IMG/VR virus record: IMGVR_UViG_3300036945_001121
Coordinates: 1-58,673 of that record
Length of the DNA: 58,673 bases
Strand: one strand, 5' to 3'
Source: a virus
Part shown: positions 1-8,066 of the stretch, piece by piece
Layout of the letters: every line of letters begins with the position of its first letter
How positions within the stretch are numbered: position 1 is the stretch's first letter
The notes under the pieces: generated by a model
Databases searched by the model: none
What the model saw: only the letters and a program-made list of their open reading frames with translations
What the model was told of the DNA's origin: nothing
Translations under genes and position numbers: made by a program

Positions 1-1
1 A

Positions 2-310
2 CAAAAAAAGAAAACAAAAGCTCAGCAGGTTCCGCAACCGATAACTAATGAGCAATTATCAGATTTAATTAAAGACGCACTCGCGATTCAATTTAGAAAA
101 CAATTACAACGTAAAAAGTCTAAAGATGAATTAGAAGCTATGGTAGCTACATGTGAAGAATTCATGAACAGCTTCATTATATTAGGTTATGATTTTGATG
201 GCAATGCAGTTGATCCTATCGTAGTGGCACACTCACAGCAGGAAGCTGATTCGCTAGGTGCCTACCTTAATAAGTTTATATCGTCTCAAATTCAAAGACA
301 AGGTAGTTGA
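2..310 (+). CDS. C-terminal part of an unknown phage protein (5' end outside window)
   Basis: An open frame runs from the window edge to the TGA at 308-310, leaving 102 codons. The start lies upstream of the window. The visible part is charged and helical: a Lys/Gln-rich stretch, then a helix with LEAMVATCEEFMNSFIILG, then a polar tail. No known domain is recognised. It ends 30 nt before the RmlD-like gene, and the sequence between them holds a strong hairpin rather than a terminator, so it probably belongs to the same transcription unit. Confidence 0.7.
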   Translation, partial: QKKKTKAQQVPQPITNEQLSDLIKDALAIQFRKQLQRKKSKDELEAMVATCEEFMNSFIILGYDFDGNAVDPIVVAHSQQEADSLGAYLNKFISSQIQRQGS

Positions 311-318
311 ATATAAAG

Positions 319-350
319 GAACATTCATTATATTTCTATAATGAATGTTC
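319..350 (+). promoter_or_regulatory. Hairpin covering the start codon of the RmlD-like gene
   Basis: A perfect 14-bp stem (319-332 with 337-350) closes a TTTC loop. The ATG at 341-343 lies in the 3' arm, and the purine-rich AAAGGA (315-320), the likely ribosome site, runs into the 5' arm. In the folded RNA both would be masked, which suggests translational control. There is no T-run after it, so it is not an ordinary terminator. Confidence 0.6.
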
Positions 351-1168
351 TAATCTTAGGTAAGGGGTTTGTAGGTAATGCTCTTAAAGAAGAAATGCCT
401 GATGCTTTTATAGTTTCCAGGAAAGAGTTGAATTATTTTGATGAGATGACCCTTATAAGTTACCTATGTGAAAAGAAAATAAAATTGGTTATCAATTGTG
501 CAGGATATACAGGTAACCCTAATGTTGATGCTTGCGAGAGTGATAAAGAAAACTGCTATAAACAGAATGTTGAGCTTGTAAGATCTTTACAGAGATCTTG
601 TGTAGGTGTCAAGATTATACATATAAGTTCTGGTTGCATATATGATGGTTATGAAAAGGTCTTTAACGAAGAGGATATACCTAATTTTGGTATATTCAAC
701 GATAAGAGTAGTTTCTATAGTAAAACAAAGCATATTGCTGAGACAATTATAAATAAGACATTAGATGAGGTTGCAATAGTAAGACTACGCATACCATTCG
801 ATTACGTTAGTTCTAGAAAGAACTACTTCAATAAGTTACTTGGATATAATAATCTTATTGACTTTAGGAACAGCAAGACAGATTTACGTTATCTTTGTAG
901 ATTCATACATAAGTTAGCTCAAAACTTTACACCAGGTATCTTTAATGCAGTACATAGCAACGCTCTTACAACACAGCAAGTTTTAGATATTATGGTAGAG
1001 TATGACTTATATAATCCTAACTGGAAGATTGTAGAATATAAGGATATTCCAATTAAAGCTAATAGATCAAATTGTGTATTATCAAACAAAAAGGTAAGGA
1101 GTTGGGGTTTTGATTTTGGTGATGAAGAAGTAGCAATTAGAGAAGCACTAGAAAAATTTAAACTATGA
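341..1168 (+). CDS. RmlD-like dTDP-4-dehydrorhamnose reductase / extended SDR
   Basis: This 275-residue NAD(P)-binding Rossmann protein belongs to the extended short-chain dehydrogenase family, closest in pattern to RmlD, which reduces dTDP-4-keto-6-deoxy sugars. The N-terminus carries the GxGxxG-type loop (GKGFVG, residues 7-12). A VINCAGYT segment lies near residue 50, a serine-containing ISSGCIYDG near 97, and a YSKTK (YxxxK) catalytic pair near 126. The start fits because the Rossmann strand begins at residue 2. It shares an operon with RmlA and RmlB, which supports a dTDP-sugar role. RmlC is not seen. The product could be another deoxyhexose. The 3' end overlaps the next start as ATGA. 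Confidence 0.75.
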   Translation: MNVLILGKGFVGNALKEEMPDAFIVSRKELNYFDEMTLISYLCEKKIKLVINCAGYTGNPNVDACESDKENCYKQNVELVRSLQRSCVGVKIIHISSGCIYDGYEKVFNEEDIPNFGIFNDKSSFYSKTKHIAETIINKTLDEVAIVRLRIPFDYVSSRKNYFNKLLGYNNLIDFRNSKTDLRYLCRFIHKLAQNFTPGIFNAVHSNALTTQQVLDIMVEYDLYNPNWKIVEYKDIPIKANRSNCVLSNKKVRSWGFDFGDEEVAIREALEKFKL

Positions 1169-1836
1169 ATAACGAAATAAAGCTTTTAGGTTTTTACGGT
1201 AGTGATGAAGTACATGCATGTTCTGCGTGGACTTCAACAAGTAGAGAAATAACCAATGATAAGCGTGAAAGAATACCAAGTTTGTTAAAAATGTTAGCAG
1301 AAAATGGTCATCATACTCCTTTTGAAAAATCATCTCTACATTTCTTAGTAACTAGTGACATTGCATCACATATACATAAATTAAAGCACCGTATTGGAGT
1401 ATCAATTAATGGTGAATCTGCACGCTACAAAGAGCTAAAAGAGGATAAGTTTTATTTACCTGAAGACTGGAAGAATATTAAAGCAGTGTCACTTACAGGA
1501 AAGTATTTAGAGAAGCATAATGGTAAAGATTGGTATGATATTCTGCAAATCCATACAGAGATTAGTAATGATCTTTATCACGCTGCACTCAAGGATTTAG
1601 AAAAGACTTTAGGACGTAAACGTGCTAAAGAATCTGCACGTTTCTTTAAAACGTATAATTCACAAATTGATTGCGATATAATGTTTAACTGGAGAAGTTT
1701 TTATCATTTCCTAAATCTTAGAAACAAACTCGATGCACAAGAAGAGATTAGAGATATTGCAGCAGAGATGCTTAAGTTAGTCAAAGAAATCCCTGGAGAT
1801 CCATTCAAACATACTATTGCTGCTTTTAATCTATAA
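1165..1836 (+). CDS. thyX: Flavin-dependent thymidylate synthase ThyX
   Basis: This 223-residue protein has the usual ThyX length. ThyX makes dTMP from dUMP using methylene-tetrahydrofolate and FAD. The signature is KHRIGVSINGESARY (residues 74-88), matching the family HR...S.N..S.RY motif with one extra residue before the first Ser. The C-terminal WRSFYHFLNLR segment matches the conserved NLRS..HF..LR region. Start ATG overlaps the previous stop (ATGA), indicating translational coupling. Its place among dTDP-sugar genes is logical, since RmlA consumes dTTP. The dUTPase at 27.5 kb would supply dUMP. Confidence 0.93.
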   Translation: MNNEIKLLGFYGSDEVHACSAWTSTSREITNDKRERIPSLLKMLAENGHHTPFEKSSLHFLVTSDIASHIHKLKHRIGVSINGESARYKELKEDKFYLPEDWKNIKAVSLTGKYLEKHNGKDWYDILQIHTEISNDLYHAALKDLEKTLGRKRAKESARFFKTYNSQIDCDIMFNWRSFYHFLNLRNKLDAQEEIRDIAAEMLKLVKEIPGDPFKHTIAAFNL

Positions 1837-1842
1837 ATTATT

Positions 1843-2298
1843 ATGAATATTACAGTAGAGCAAAATAACGCTCTGGTAAATCTATCTAAAAATAATATAC
1901 CATTCATTATCACTGGTAGATACTCGTATCAAAGTGATGTCGAGCCTTCTGATGTAGATTTGATAATATTAAAAAAACATGCAGCATCTGTAGATAAAAT
2001 AATCGAAAGAGATGATGATAAAAAGAATGAAGGTTCTAAAATAGATCCTGAATTTAATGATCAGAGAGTATTTTACAAAAACAAAATAGATATACTATAT
2101 ATCGATAGTGAGATACACTGGGAGGAGCTTATATGTTTTTCACGTGTAAAGGAAGGTATAAGGTATTCACACCCTGCTCATTCCATGTTAGCAAAATTTA
2201 AAATGATAATGAAGAACGTTTCTTACAAATCAGCATCATCTTTCAAACATGGTAAAGATCTTGAAGAGTATATCATGAACACACTCAGCACAGAATGA
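1843..2298 (+). CDS. Small nucleotidyltransferase-fold protein (Pol beta superfamily)
   Basis: This 151-residue protein has the pattern of minimal nucleotidyltransferases: a glycine-containing loop near residue 25 (TGRYSYQSD) followed by PSDVDLIIL (residues 35-43), whose D-x-D would bind metal. A later strand, KIDILYIDSE, could give the third acidic residue. The substrate cannot be told from the sequence. The gene starts 7 nt after ThyX and overlaps the next ORF by 4 nt (ATGA), so it is part of the metabolic operon. Confidence 0.6.
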   Translation: MNITVEQNNALVNLSKNNIPFIITGRYSYQSDVEPSDVDLIILKKHAASVDKIIERDDDKKNEGSKIDPEFNDQRVFYKNKIDILYIDSEIHWEELICFSRVKEGIRYSHPAHSMLAKFKMIMKNVSYKSASSFKHGKDLEEYIMNTLSTE

Positions 2299-2777
2299 TA
2301 TACGCTGGAATAGGTTCAAGAGAGACACCTGAAAATGTACTTGATGTAATGAGAAGTATAGGTAAATTACTTGCACTTAAAAACTGCATCTTGAGAAGTG
2401 GTGGAGCAAAAGGTGCTGATACTGCTTTTGAACAAGGTTGTGATTTAGTTTGTGGTAGAAAAGAAATATTTCTACCACAAAATTCTCTTGATAATGACGA
2501 TAAAGCAAGAGAAATAACAAAACAATTTCATCCAAATTGGGAGGCTTGTAATGAATTCAGTAAGAGATTACATACAAGAAATGTATATCAAATACTAGGT
2601 AGTAATTTAACGACACCTAGCGATTTTGTAGTGTGCTGGACAGTAAATGGTGAACTACAGGGCGGTACTGCACAAGCTCTTCGTATTGCAGAGTACTATT
2701 GGATACCTATTTATAATCTAGGACGAGAAGGTGACTTAGACAAATTTAAACAATTTTTTAAATTATCTTTTATATAA
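2295..2777 (+). CDS. SLOG-superfamily (DprA/LOG/YAcAr-like) nucleotide-binding protein
   Basis: This 160-residue protein begins MIYAGIGSRETP and continues with RSGGAKGADTAFEQG (residues 35-49), the paired glycine-rich loops of the SLOG Rossmannoid fold seen in DprA, LOG and YAcAr proteins. A later GELQGGTAQALRIA segment matches the C-terminal GGT loop of the fold. These families bind nucleotides or nucleotide derivatives. The exact ligand is unknown, and in phages the function has not been settled to my knowledge. It overlaps both neighbours by a few bases. Confidence 0.75.
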   Translation: MIYAGIGSRETPENVLDVMRSIGKLLALKNCILRSGGAKGADTAFEQGCDLVCGRKEIFLPQNSLDNDDKAREITKQFHPNWEACNEFSKRLHTRNVYQILGSNLTTPSDFVVCWTVNGELQGGTAQALRIAEYYWIPIYNLGREGDLDKFKQFFKLSFI

Positions 2778-3688
2778 TGAGTAAATGGCCAACACTTGCA
2801 GACAGATTAAGGAATACTCTTAAAACTAGAGAAGAAGCAATCAGACAGCTCAAAGCGTTTAAAATGCAATTAACACCTCTCGCAGAAAAGTACTTGAAAT
2901 CCGAAAAAAATAGCGTTAATAAAGAGATGAAAAGAAAAGGTATAATTTTAGCAGGAGGGCATGGCACTAGACTAAGACCACTTACCTATTGCACTTGTAA
3001 GCAGTTATTACCTGTTTATAATCATGTAATGGTAGAATACCCAATTAGTACATTACTAGCAGCTGGAGTTGAAGATATTACTTTTATAGTGAAAACTATA
3101 GATAAGCCGGCATTTCAAAATCTTCTAAATAATATAAACCCAGATAATATTAAGTTTACGTATAGGTTTGTTATTCAAGACGATCCAAAAGGTTTATCTG
3201 AAGCTTTTATTCTTGCAGAACAATATATTAAAGGTTGCCCTACTGCTCTCGTACTTGGAGATAATCTTTTTTACGGTTCGCAATTCGATACAGATATAAA
3301 AAATATAATGCCTAATGAGAATGTTATATTTGGTTATAAAGTAAAGAACCCATCTGCTTACGGTGTAGCAGTTTTAGATGAAAGTGGTGATATTGCAGGT
3401 GTTGTAGAAAAACCTGAGATACCACCGACTAATTACGCAATACCTGGTCTATACTTTTTTGATGAAACCTGCATAGAAAAAGCAAAAAATTGTAAACCAT
3501 CTAAAAGAGGTGAACTTGAAATCGTTGATGTTATCAATCAATACATTAAAGAAAAAAATATAGCACTTCATTTACTCGATAACCACACAGCATGGTTTGA
3601 TTGCGGTACACACGCAGATCTACTTGATGCTGCTAACTTTGTAAGAGCAATAGAAACTAGAACAAATACAACAGTATGCAAAATATGA
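2777..3688 (+). CDS. rmlA: Glucose-1-phosphate thymidylyltransferase (RmlA) with N-terminal extension
   Basis: RmlA makes dTDP-glucose from dTTP and glucose-1-phosphate. The catalytic core begins at residue 51 with KGIILAGGHGTRLRPLT, followed by KQLLPVYN, the D-containing VLGDNLFYG, GELEIVDVINQYI and AWFDCGTH, all family hallmarks. Residues 1-50 are a charged helical extension not expected in RmlA. The core from residue 51 (about 253 residues) is shorter than the usual roughly 290, so the C-terminal helices seem reduced. The start at 2777 is coupled to the previous stop (TAATG). An internal ATG at 2927 after AAAGAG would give the bare enzyme and is a credible alternative start. Confidence 0.9.
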   Translation: MSKWPTLADRLRNTLKTREEAIRQLKAFKMQLTPLAEKYLKSEKNSVNKEMKRKGIILAGGHGTRLRPLTYCTCKQLLPVYNHVMVEYPISTLLAAGVEDITFIVKTIDKPAFQNLLNNINPDNIKFTYRFVIQDDPKGLSEAFILAEQYIKGCPTALVLGDNLFYGSQFDTDIKNIMPNENVIFGYKVKNPSAYGVAVLDESGDIAGVVEKPEIPPTNYAIPGLYFFDETCIEKAKNCKPSKRGELEIVDVINQYIKEKNIALHLLDNHTAWFDCGTHADLLDAANFVRAIETRTNTTVCKI

Positions 3689-4656
3689 TGAAAAGATTTT
3701 TAGTAACAGGAGCATATGGCTTTATAGGTAGCCATTTTATAGATTTTCTCGATAATAAAGTCGATGCAGAGATTTATACCATTGATAAAAAAGGTTACGC
3801 ATCTAATAAAAACAATTTAAAGAAACAATACGATACTATCGGCATGATAAACTTTGAGTTTGACCTTGCTACATGCTCAACTGATATTTTTTTCGAAAGC
3901 TGTAAGTATAAGCAGTTCGATGCTATCTTTCATTTCGCTGCAGAAAGTCATGTTGATAATAGTATTACAGGGCCACTTGTTTTTACAGAATCTAATGTCA
4001 TAGGTACACACAAACTACTAGAAGGTTGGAGAAAAAACGGTGCACATGGTAGATTTATACATGTAAGTACGGATGAAGTCTATGGGCATTTACATGAAAA
4101 TGATAAACCATTTACAGAATATACACCATTATCACCGAGATCACCATACTCTGCATCTAAAGCGAGTAGCGATCTTATAGTAAAATCATATAATGATACA
4201 TACGGGTTAGATACAATAATAACAAGATGTAGCAATAATTACGGCTCAAAACAGCATCATGAAAAACTTATTCCGAAAACAATCACAAATATACTTAATG
4301 GTAAAAGCGTACCTGTTTATGGTACTGGTAAAAATGTACGAGAGTGGATTCATGTGGTTGATCATGTAGATGCAATATGGAATTTATATAATCAAGGTAA
4401 ATCAGGTAATGTTTATAATATTGGGTCTGGGGAAGAGATGACTAACTTAGATGTTATTACGACCATATGTAAACATATGAACGTGTTACCTGAGGATACT
4501 ATAAAGTTTGTAGAAGATAGAAAAGGACATGATTTTAGATACGCAATTGATTCTACAAAGATTAAACTACTAACAAACTGGAAGCCTAAGTATGAATTTA
4601 ATAAAAGCATTCAAGAAACAATCGATTGGTACAAACAAAATACACCTAAAGTCTAA
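3688..4656 (+). CDS. rmlB: dTDP-glucose 4,6-dehydratase (RmlB)
   Basis: This extended SDR of about 322 residues converts dTDP-glucose to dTDP-4-keto-6-deoxyglucose. It shows the TGAYGFIGSH nucleotide loop at the N-terminus, AAESHVDNSI, the STDEVYG segment, a YSASKASSDL catalytic YxxxK, and NNYGSKQHHEKLIPKTI and REWIHVVDH substrate-site motifs. In-frame ATGs lie at 3676, 3685 and 3688. The last is chosen because it forms TGATG with the rmlA stop and leaves the Rossmann strand near residue 3. With RmlA it gives the activated keto-sugar that the RmlD-like protein could reduce. Confidence 0.92.
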   Translation: MKRFLVTGAYGFIGSHFIDFLDNKVDAEIYTIDKKGYASNKNNLKKQYDTIGMINFEFDLATCSTDIFFESCKYKQFDAIFHFAAESHVDNSITGPLVFTESNVIGTHKLLEGWRKNGAHGRFIHVSTDEVYGHLHENDKPFTEYTPLSPRSPYSASKASSDLIVKSYNDTYGLDTIITRCSNNYGSKQHHEKLIPKTITNILNGKSVPVYGTGKNVREWIHVVDHVDAIWNLYNQGKSGNVYNIGSGEEMTNLDVITTICKHMNVLPEDTIKFVEDRKGHDFRYAIDSTKIKLLTNWKPKYEFNKSIQETIDWYKQNTPKV

Positions 4657-4894
4657 GGACATATATGCAGTCCAAACTGGGGACTATGCAGGAGAGATGT
4701 TTATATACATAGAAGATATTAACGATTCCCATTGTTTCCTTTCGATTCCGAATATGGTAAATAGGGTTATATCATTCGATAAATTTAAATTTGCAATAGA
4801 CAATAATATTGTGGAAAAGGTAAATGAAGAATTACCTAAGCAAGTTTATAGTTTATGTACAGCTCAGTATAAAAGGAATCGAGAGAATAAATAA
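4592..4894 (+). CDS. Hypothetical protein
   Basis: This 100-residue ORF overlaps the last 65 nt of rmlB in another frame, so its true start could be later, but no other in-frame ATG precedes GEMFIYIED. The middle (IYAVQTGDYAGEMFIYIED, then FLSIPNMV) looks like a small beta-rich domain followed by a helical C-terminus. No family is recognised. It lies at the end of the metabolic operon and may be co-transcribed. Confidence 0.55.
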   Translation: MNLIKAFKKQSIGTNKIHLKSKDIYAVQTGDYAGEMFIYIEDINDSHCFLSIPNMVNRVISFDKFKFAIDNNIVEKVNEELPKQVYSLCTAQYKRNRENK

Positions 4895-4898
4895 TTGT

Positions 4899-5105
4899 AT
4901 GTTCGTCCAACCTAAAAAAATCGTTTCACCAATATCAGGTAATATAGTAATACCTAAAATGGTAATAAGAGAGATAGAAGGTAAAATTGTTACTGAGGCT
5001 CATTACTATGACCCTAACAGTGGTACCTTTTTACATAAAGGTGTTGTTTCAGTAGTAGATAAGAATACAAAAGAAACCACCACGCTAAGTAACGCAAGAG
5101 TATAA
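4899..5105 (+). CDS. Small hypothetical protein
   Basis: This is a 68-residue ORF starting MFVQPKKIVSPISGNIV, 5 nt after the previous stop. A longer frame opens at 4824, but it would lie inside the preceding gene, so the second ATG at 4899 is preferred. The composition is beta-rich (IVIPKMVIREIEGKIV, GTFLHKGVVSVV), compatible with a small barrel or ribbon. No function is recognised. Confidence 0.55.
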   Translation: MFVQPKKIVSPISGNIVIPKMVIREIEGKIVTEAHYYDPNSGTFLHKGVVSVVDKNTKETTTLSNARV

Positions 5106-5121
5106 TCATCTCCGGCTGAAC

Positions 5122-5457
5122 ATGGAGACTATTAAGAAACTTTTTGCTGACAATACCTGGCTTTTCATAGTAGGTATTGTTGGTTTAATGTTTCAATCAA
5201 CCATACAAAAAATAGTAGCAGCATTATTTGTCTTCATTGGTAATGATTATAATGAAGATGATATAATATTATTAAACGGTAAACCAGCCCGTATTGTACG
5301 TGTAGGTTTATGGAAATCTACATTTTTCCTTTATACCATTAAAAACGGCGTAGTTACCGGTGGTACAAAGTTAGTAATACAGAATGAAAGACTATCTTCA
5401 ATGAATCTTGAGAAACCATTGCAAAAGATAGATATCGAAAGTATAAACGATAAATAA
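5122..5457 (+). CDS. Small membrane protein with MscS-like beta domain
   Basis: This 111-residue protein has one or two hydrophobic helices (residues about 12-41: WLFIVGIVGLMFQ, then IVAALFVFIG) followed by NEDDIILLNGKPARIVRVGLW (residues about 46-66). The latter resembles the beta-domain of MscS channels, where GD.I...G..G.V..I is typical. The pore-lining helix is not recognisable, so channel activity is not shown. It could instead be a membrane anchor using the same beta fold. Its place just before the primase gives no clear functional link. Confidence 0.5.
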   Translation: METIKKLFADNTWLFIVGIVGLMFQSTIQKIVAALFVFIGNDYNEDDIILLNGKPARIVRVGLWKSTFFLYTIKNGVVTGGTKLVIQNERLSSMNLEKPLQKIDIESINDK

Positions 5458-5501
5458 GAACTTGATATTCGGTAAAGGAACTATATTATTCTTTACTAAA
5501 T

Positions 5502-6542
5502 ATGATAGCGGTACCTGAACAATATGCTGTACAAGTATTTTATCAGCATGTAAGCCACACTAGTTATAGTAAAATTACTAGAACATATAACGGTTCATGC
5601 CCGTTCTGTAAAGAAGGTAAGAGCTTTGGTAAAAAGAAACGTTTCTTTTATATACCTAAAACTGAAACATGCTATTGTCATAACTGCGGGTATAGTAAAA
5701 AAGTATTAAATTTTGTCTTAGATATAACCGGTAAACCGTTTAATGTTGTTGTAGATGAGATACAAACGAATGGTTATGATGAGATAGAAATACCGAAACA
5801 ACAAGAAAAGAAGGTAGAAATCGAGTTAAAAACTCTTCCAGAAGATTGTATAAATCTTTTAGATCCAACACAATTACAGTTTTATGATGGTAATGCAATA
5901 GTTAGAATTGCACTAGAGTTTATAGTAAAGCGTAGATTATATACTGCAGTAAATAGACCTAAAACTTTTTATTTATCATTAGTAGATAAAGTACATAAAA
6001 ATAGATTAATTCTACCTTTTTATAATGCTCTTGATGATATAATCTTTTACCAGACGCGTACCTTACTTGATTCAGATAACTTTAAAAAGCCAAAATATCT
6101 TTCTAAAGTAGGTGGTGTTCGCAGCTTATACGGTGTTCATTCTGTAGATAAAGATAACGAAAATATTTTTCTTCTAGAGGGTCCTATAGATAGCTTCTTT
6201 ATTAAAAACGGGTTAGCAGTTGGTGGTATTCAAGATGAATCAGACAAAATGTATAATGAGTTACAACAACAGCAATTGTTAGGTTTCTCTACATACAATA
6301 GAGTATGGGTACTCGATAATCAGTGGTGTGATGATGCTTCTCTTAAGAAGAGTGAGGTATTATTAAACTTAGGTGAGAATGTATTTATATGGCCTGAAAA
6401 CTTAAGAAAATATAAAGATATCAATGAGTATTGTATAGACAAACAGATTGATGAATTTTCACAAAAAATAATCCTTGATAATGTATATCAAGGATTAGAA
6501 GGTCTGTTGATGTTACAGATGTTAAAATCTAATAATATTTAA
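5502..6542 (+). CDS. DNA primase, T4 gp61-like
   Basis: This 346-residue protein matches the length of T4 gp61 (about 342). It would synthesise RNA primers on the lagging strand together with the replicative helicase, which is not in this window. The N-terminal zinc ribbon has CPFC (33-36) and CYCHNC (57-62). A TOPRIM domain follows, with NIFLLEGPIDSFF carrying the acidic E226 and D230, then VWVLDNQ as the second acidic motif. The upstream region holds a weak 6-bp hairpin (5472-5477 with 5491-5496) whose 5' arm shares bases with the AAAGGA ribosome site, a possible minor control. Confidence 0.88.
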   Translation: MIAVPEQYAVQVFYQHVSHTSYSKITRTYNGSCPFCKEGKSFGKKKRFFYIPKTETCYCHNCGYSKKVLNFVLDITGKPFNVVVDEIQTNGYDEIEIPKQQEKKVEIELKTLPEDCINLLDPTQLQFYDGNAIVRIALEFIVKRRLYTAVNRPKTFYLSLVDKVHKNRLILPFYNALDDIIFYQTRTLLDSDNFKKPKYLSKVGGVRSLYGVHSVDKDNENIFLLEGPIDSFFIKNGLAVGGIQDESDKMYNELQQQQLLGFSTYNRVWVLDNQWCDDASLKKSEVLLNLGENVFIWPENLRKYKDINEYCIDKQIDEFSQKIILDNVYQGLEGLLMLQMLKSNNI

Positions 6543-7561
6543 AGTCGTTTTATCAAATTACCTTTTTTATCAAAAATTAAAGTAATATGTGTATAACCTA
6601 TCTTTTCAGCAGCTTCTTTTTTAGCAATGTTGCGATCGATGTCTAGGTTATAAGTGTAATCACTTTTTACTTCAACCAAACAATTAAATTTCGGTATAAA
6701 AATATCAGGAAAATACACCCTATCTTTACCTTGATGGTTGTAAGGAATATTAAGATTATAAACATCATTACCTGCAAGTATATCAGTAACAATTACATCA
6801 TCAAAATGCTCTAGGATATATCGGATACCATACTCTTCATAACCACGTAAATGTTGAAACTCTACACCTTCTATTATAGTGGTTTTATACTTGAACATAG
6901 ATTTTTGAGCCTTCTCAAAAACTTCAGGTAGTTGCATAGTGCTAACCACACCGTATTTATTTAGATTTTTCTGTTTAATGTAGTTTTTAGTGTATTCAGA
7001 AGACTGTGTTTCTTTACATGTTCTAAACTTAATACCATTACGTTTTAATAGTAATCGAATAGTACCATGAACAACATTATATTTTTGTGCTAACTCAACA
7101 CAACCTACACCTTGATTATATTCTTCTATAATTTTTTGAATTATGTCAGGACCTTTAATTTTCTGACCCCAAGGTCTAACTGATAATGCAGATTGAATTT
7201 CAGAACGTGTACGTAAAGGTATGCTATTTTCTTTAAGGAATTGCACTAATCTATACTCAGCAATGTTGAGTTGTTTAATGATTTTGTAAAGAGGTATACC
7301 TTGTTGATATAGCAAAGCTCCTTCTTTATATTTTTCTAAGATATTATCATTATAATATAATTTTTGAACTTTGAGATCATTAGCTTCCTCATATGTTCTT
7401 TTTTGGATGTTGTTTTTGATTAGAATTTGATCAACCACATATAGAGAAACAGCGTATTTGCGAGCTAAATCACCAATCGATTCTCCCTGCAAATACGCTG
7501 TTATAATTTCTTCTTCTTTATCTTTAACGTTTTTATGTTTTGCTTTATATATTATACTCAC
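6539..7561 (-). CDS. PD-(D/E)XK homing-type endonuclease with HTH repeats
   Basis: A protein of about 340 residues. The N-terminal half has three helix-turn-helix-like repeats (EEIITAYLQGESIGDLARKY; YKEGALLYQQGIPLYKIIKQ; IIEEYNQGVGCVELAQKYNV), which would read DNA. The C-terminal domain has YFPDIFIPKFNCLVEVKS, a PD...EVK nuclease core, after a NLNKYGVVSTMQLPEV segment common in phage endonucleases. The frame stays open to a TTG at 7594. The GTG at 7561 is preferred because it lies exactly 5 nt from an AATAAATA box. It is convergent with the primase, with a 4-nt overlap. It looks like a selfish mobile endonuclease. Confidence 0.72.
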   Translation of the reverse strand: MSIIYKAKHKNVKDKEEEIITAYLQGESIGDLARKYAVSLYVVDQILIKNNIQKRTYEEANDLKVQKLYYNDNILEKYKEGALLYQQGIPLYKIIKQLNIAEYRLVQFLKENSIPLRTRSEIQSALSVRPWGQKIKGPDIIQKIIEEYNQGVGCVELAQKYNVVHGTIRLLLKRNGIKFRTCKETQSSEYTKNYIKQKNLNKYGVVSTMQLPEVFEKAQKSMFKYKTTIIEGVEFQHLRGYEEYGIRYILEHFDDVIVTDILAGNDVYNLNIPYNHQGKDRVYFPDIFIPKFNCLVEVKSDYTYNLDIDRNIAKKEAAEKIGYTHITLIFDKKGNLIKRL

Positions 7562-7566
7562 ATAAT

Positions 7567-7574
7567 TATTTATT
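7567..7574 (-). promoter_or_regulatory. Late-promoter-like box
   Basis: AATAAATA on the minus strand, ending 5 nt before the GTG at 7561. Its exact spacing is the reason for choosing that start. Confidence 0.6.
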
Positions 7575-7627
7575 TGCTTGTGAGTTGGAATCAACTTAAA
7601 AATAGTAAGTTAATTCCGCAGCAGGGG

Positions 7628-8053
7628 CTACTGACCCTTATATTTACTATCGGCTGCACCTGCTAGGTAACCCTTCATAATTTCTATTAAGGATCCTAAT
7701 TCCATTGCAACTCTTGAAATCTTCTTTGTTTCAGCATCGCTGATCTTCTTAAAGAGTGTTTCAGGTGATGCTGAGTTTAGCTTAGTTTGAATACTTGCAG
7801 AATCGGTACCATTAAGAAATTCTTTAAAGTTTTCCATCTGACCTAACCAGTTTCTTAACTCATCATACATTTGCTTCTGGAATGCTGTTAATTCAGCAGG
7901 TACTTGACCGACTGCGCCTTTTGGTGCATCTACATCAAAATCTTCAGGTGATGTTCCTTTATCTAAAGTTGAAGCCATTGCATCTCTATCTGTGATCTCT
8001 GCTTCATCTTGCTCTAAAAGAAACTTTTGAAATCTTTTCTGATAATTATTCAT
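7628..8053 (-). CDS. Hypothetical late protein with MNNY..F..FL leader
   Basis: This 141-residue, mostly helical, acidic protein opens with MNNYQKRFQKFLLEQDEAE, a leader that resembles those of several other minus-strand genes between 8 and 12 kb. A Pro/Asp-rich linker (residues about 30-50) is followed by long helices (AFQKQMYDELRNWLGQMENF, IMKGYLAGAADS). A perfect T4-type TATAAATA box lies 5 nt upstream. A virion or prohead-core role is plausible but only inferred from these features. Confidence 0.7.
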   Translation of the reverse strand: MNNYQKRFQKFLLEQDEAEITDRDAMASTLDKGTSPEDFDVDAPKGAVGQVPAELTAFQKQMYDELRNWLGQMENFKEFLNGTDSASIQTKLNSASPETLFKKISDAETKKISRVAMELGSLIEIMKGYLAGAADSKYKGQ

Positions 8054-8058
8054 ATTAT

Positions 8059-8066
8059 TATTTATA
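8059..8066 (-). promoter_or_regulatory. Late-promoter-like box (perfect TATAAATA)
   Basis: The reverse strand reads TATAAATA, identical to the T4 late -10 consensus, 5 nt before the ATG at 8053. Confidence 0.7.

Noticed and set aside
4665-4710. ATG just after rmlB in another frame
   Set aside because: It reaches a stop after about 15 codons and has no supporting signal.
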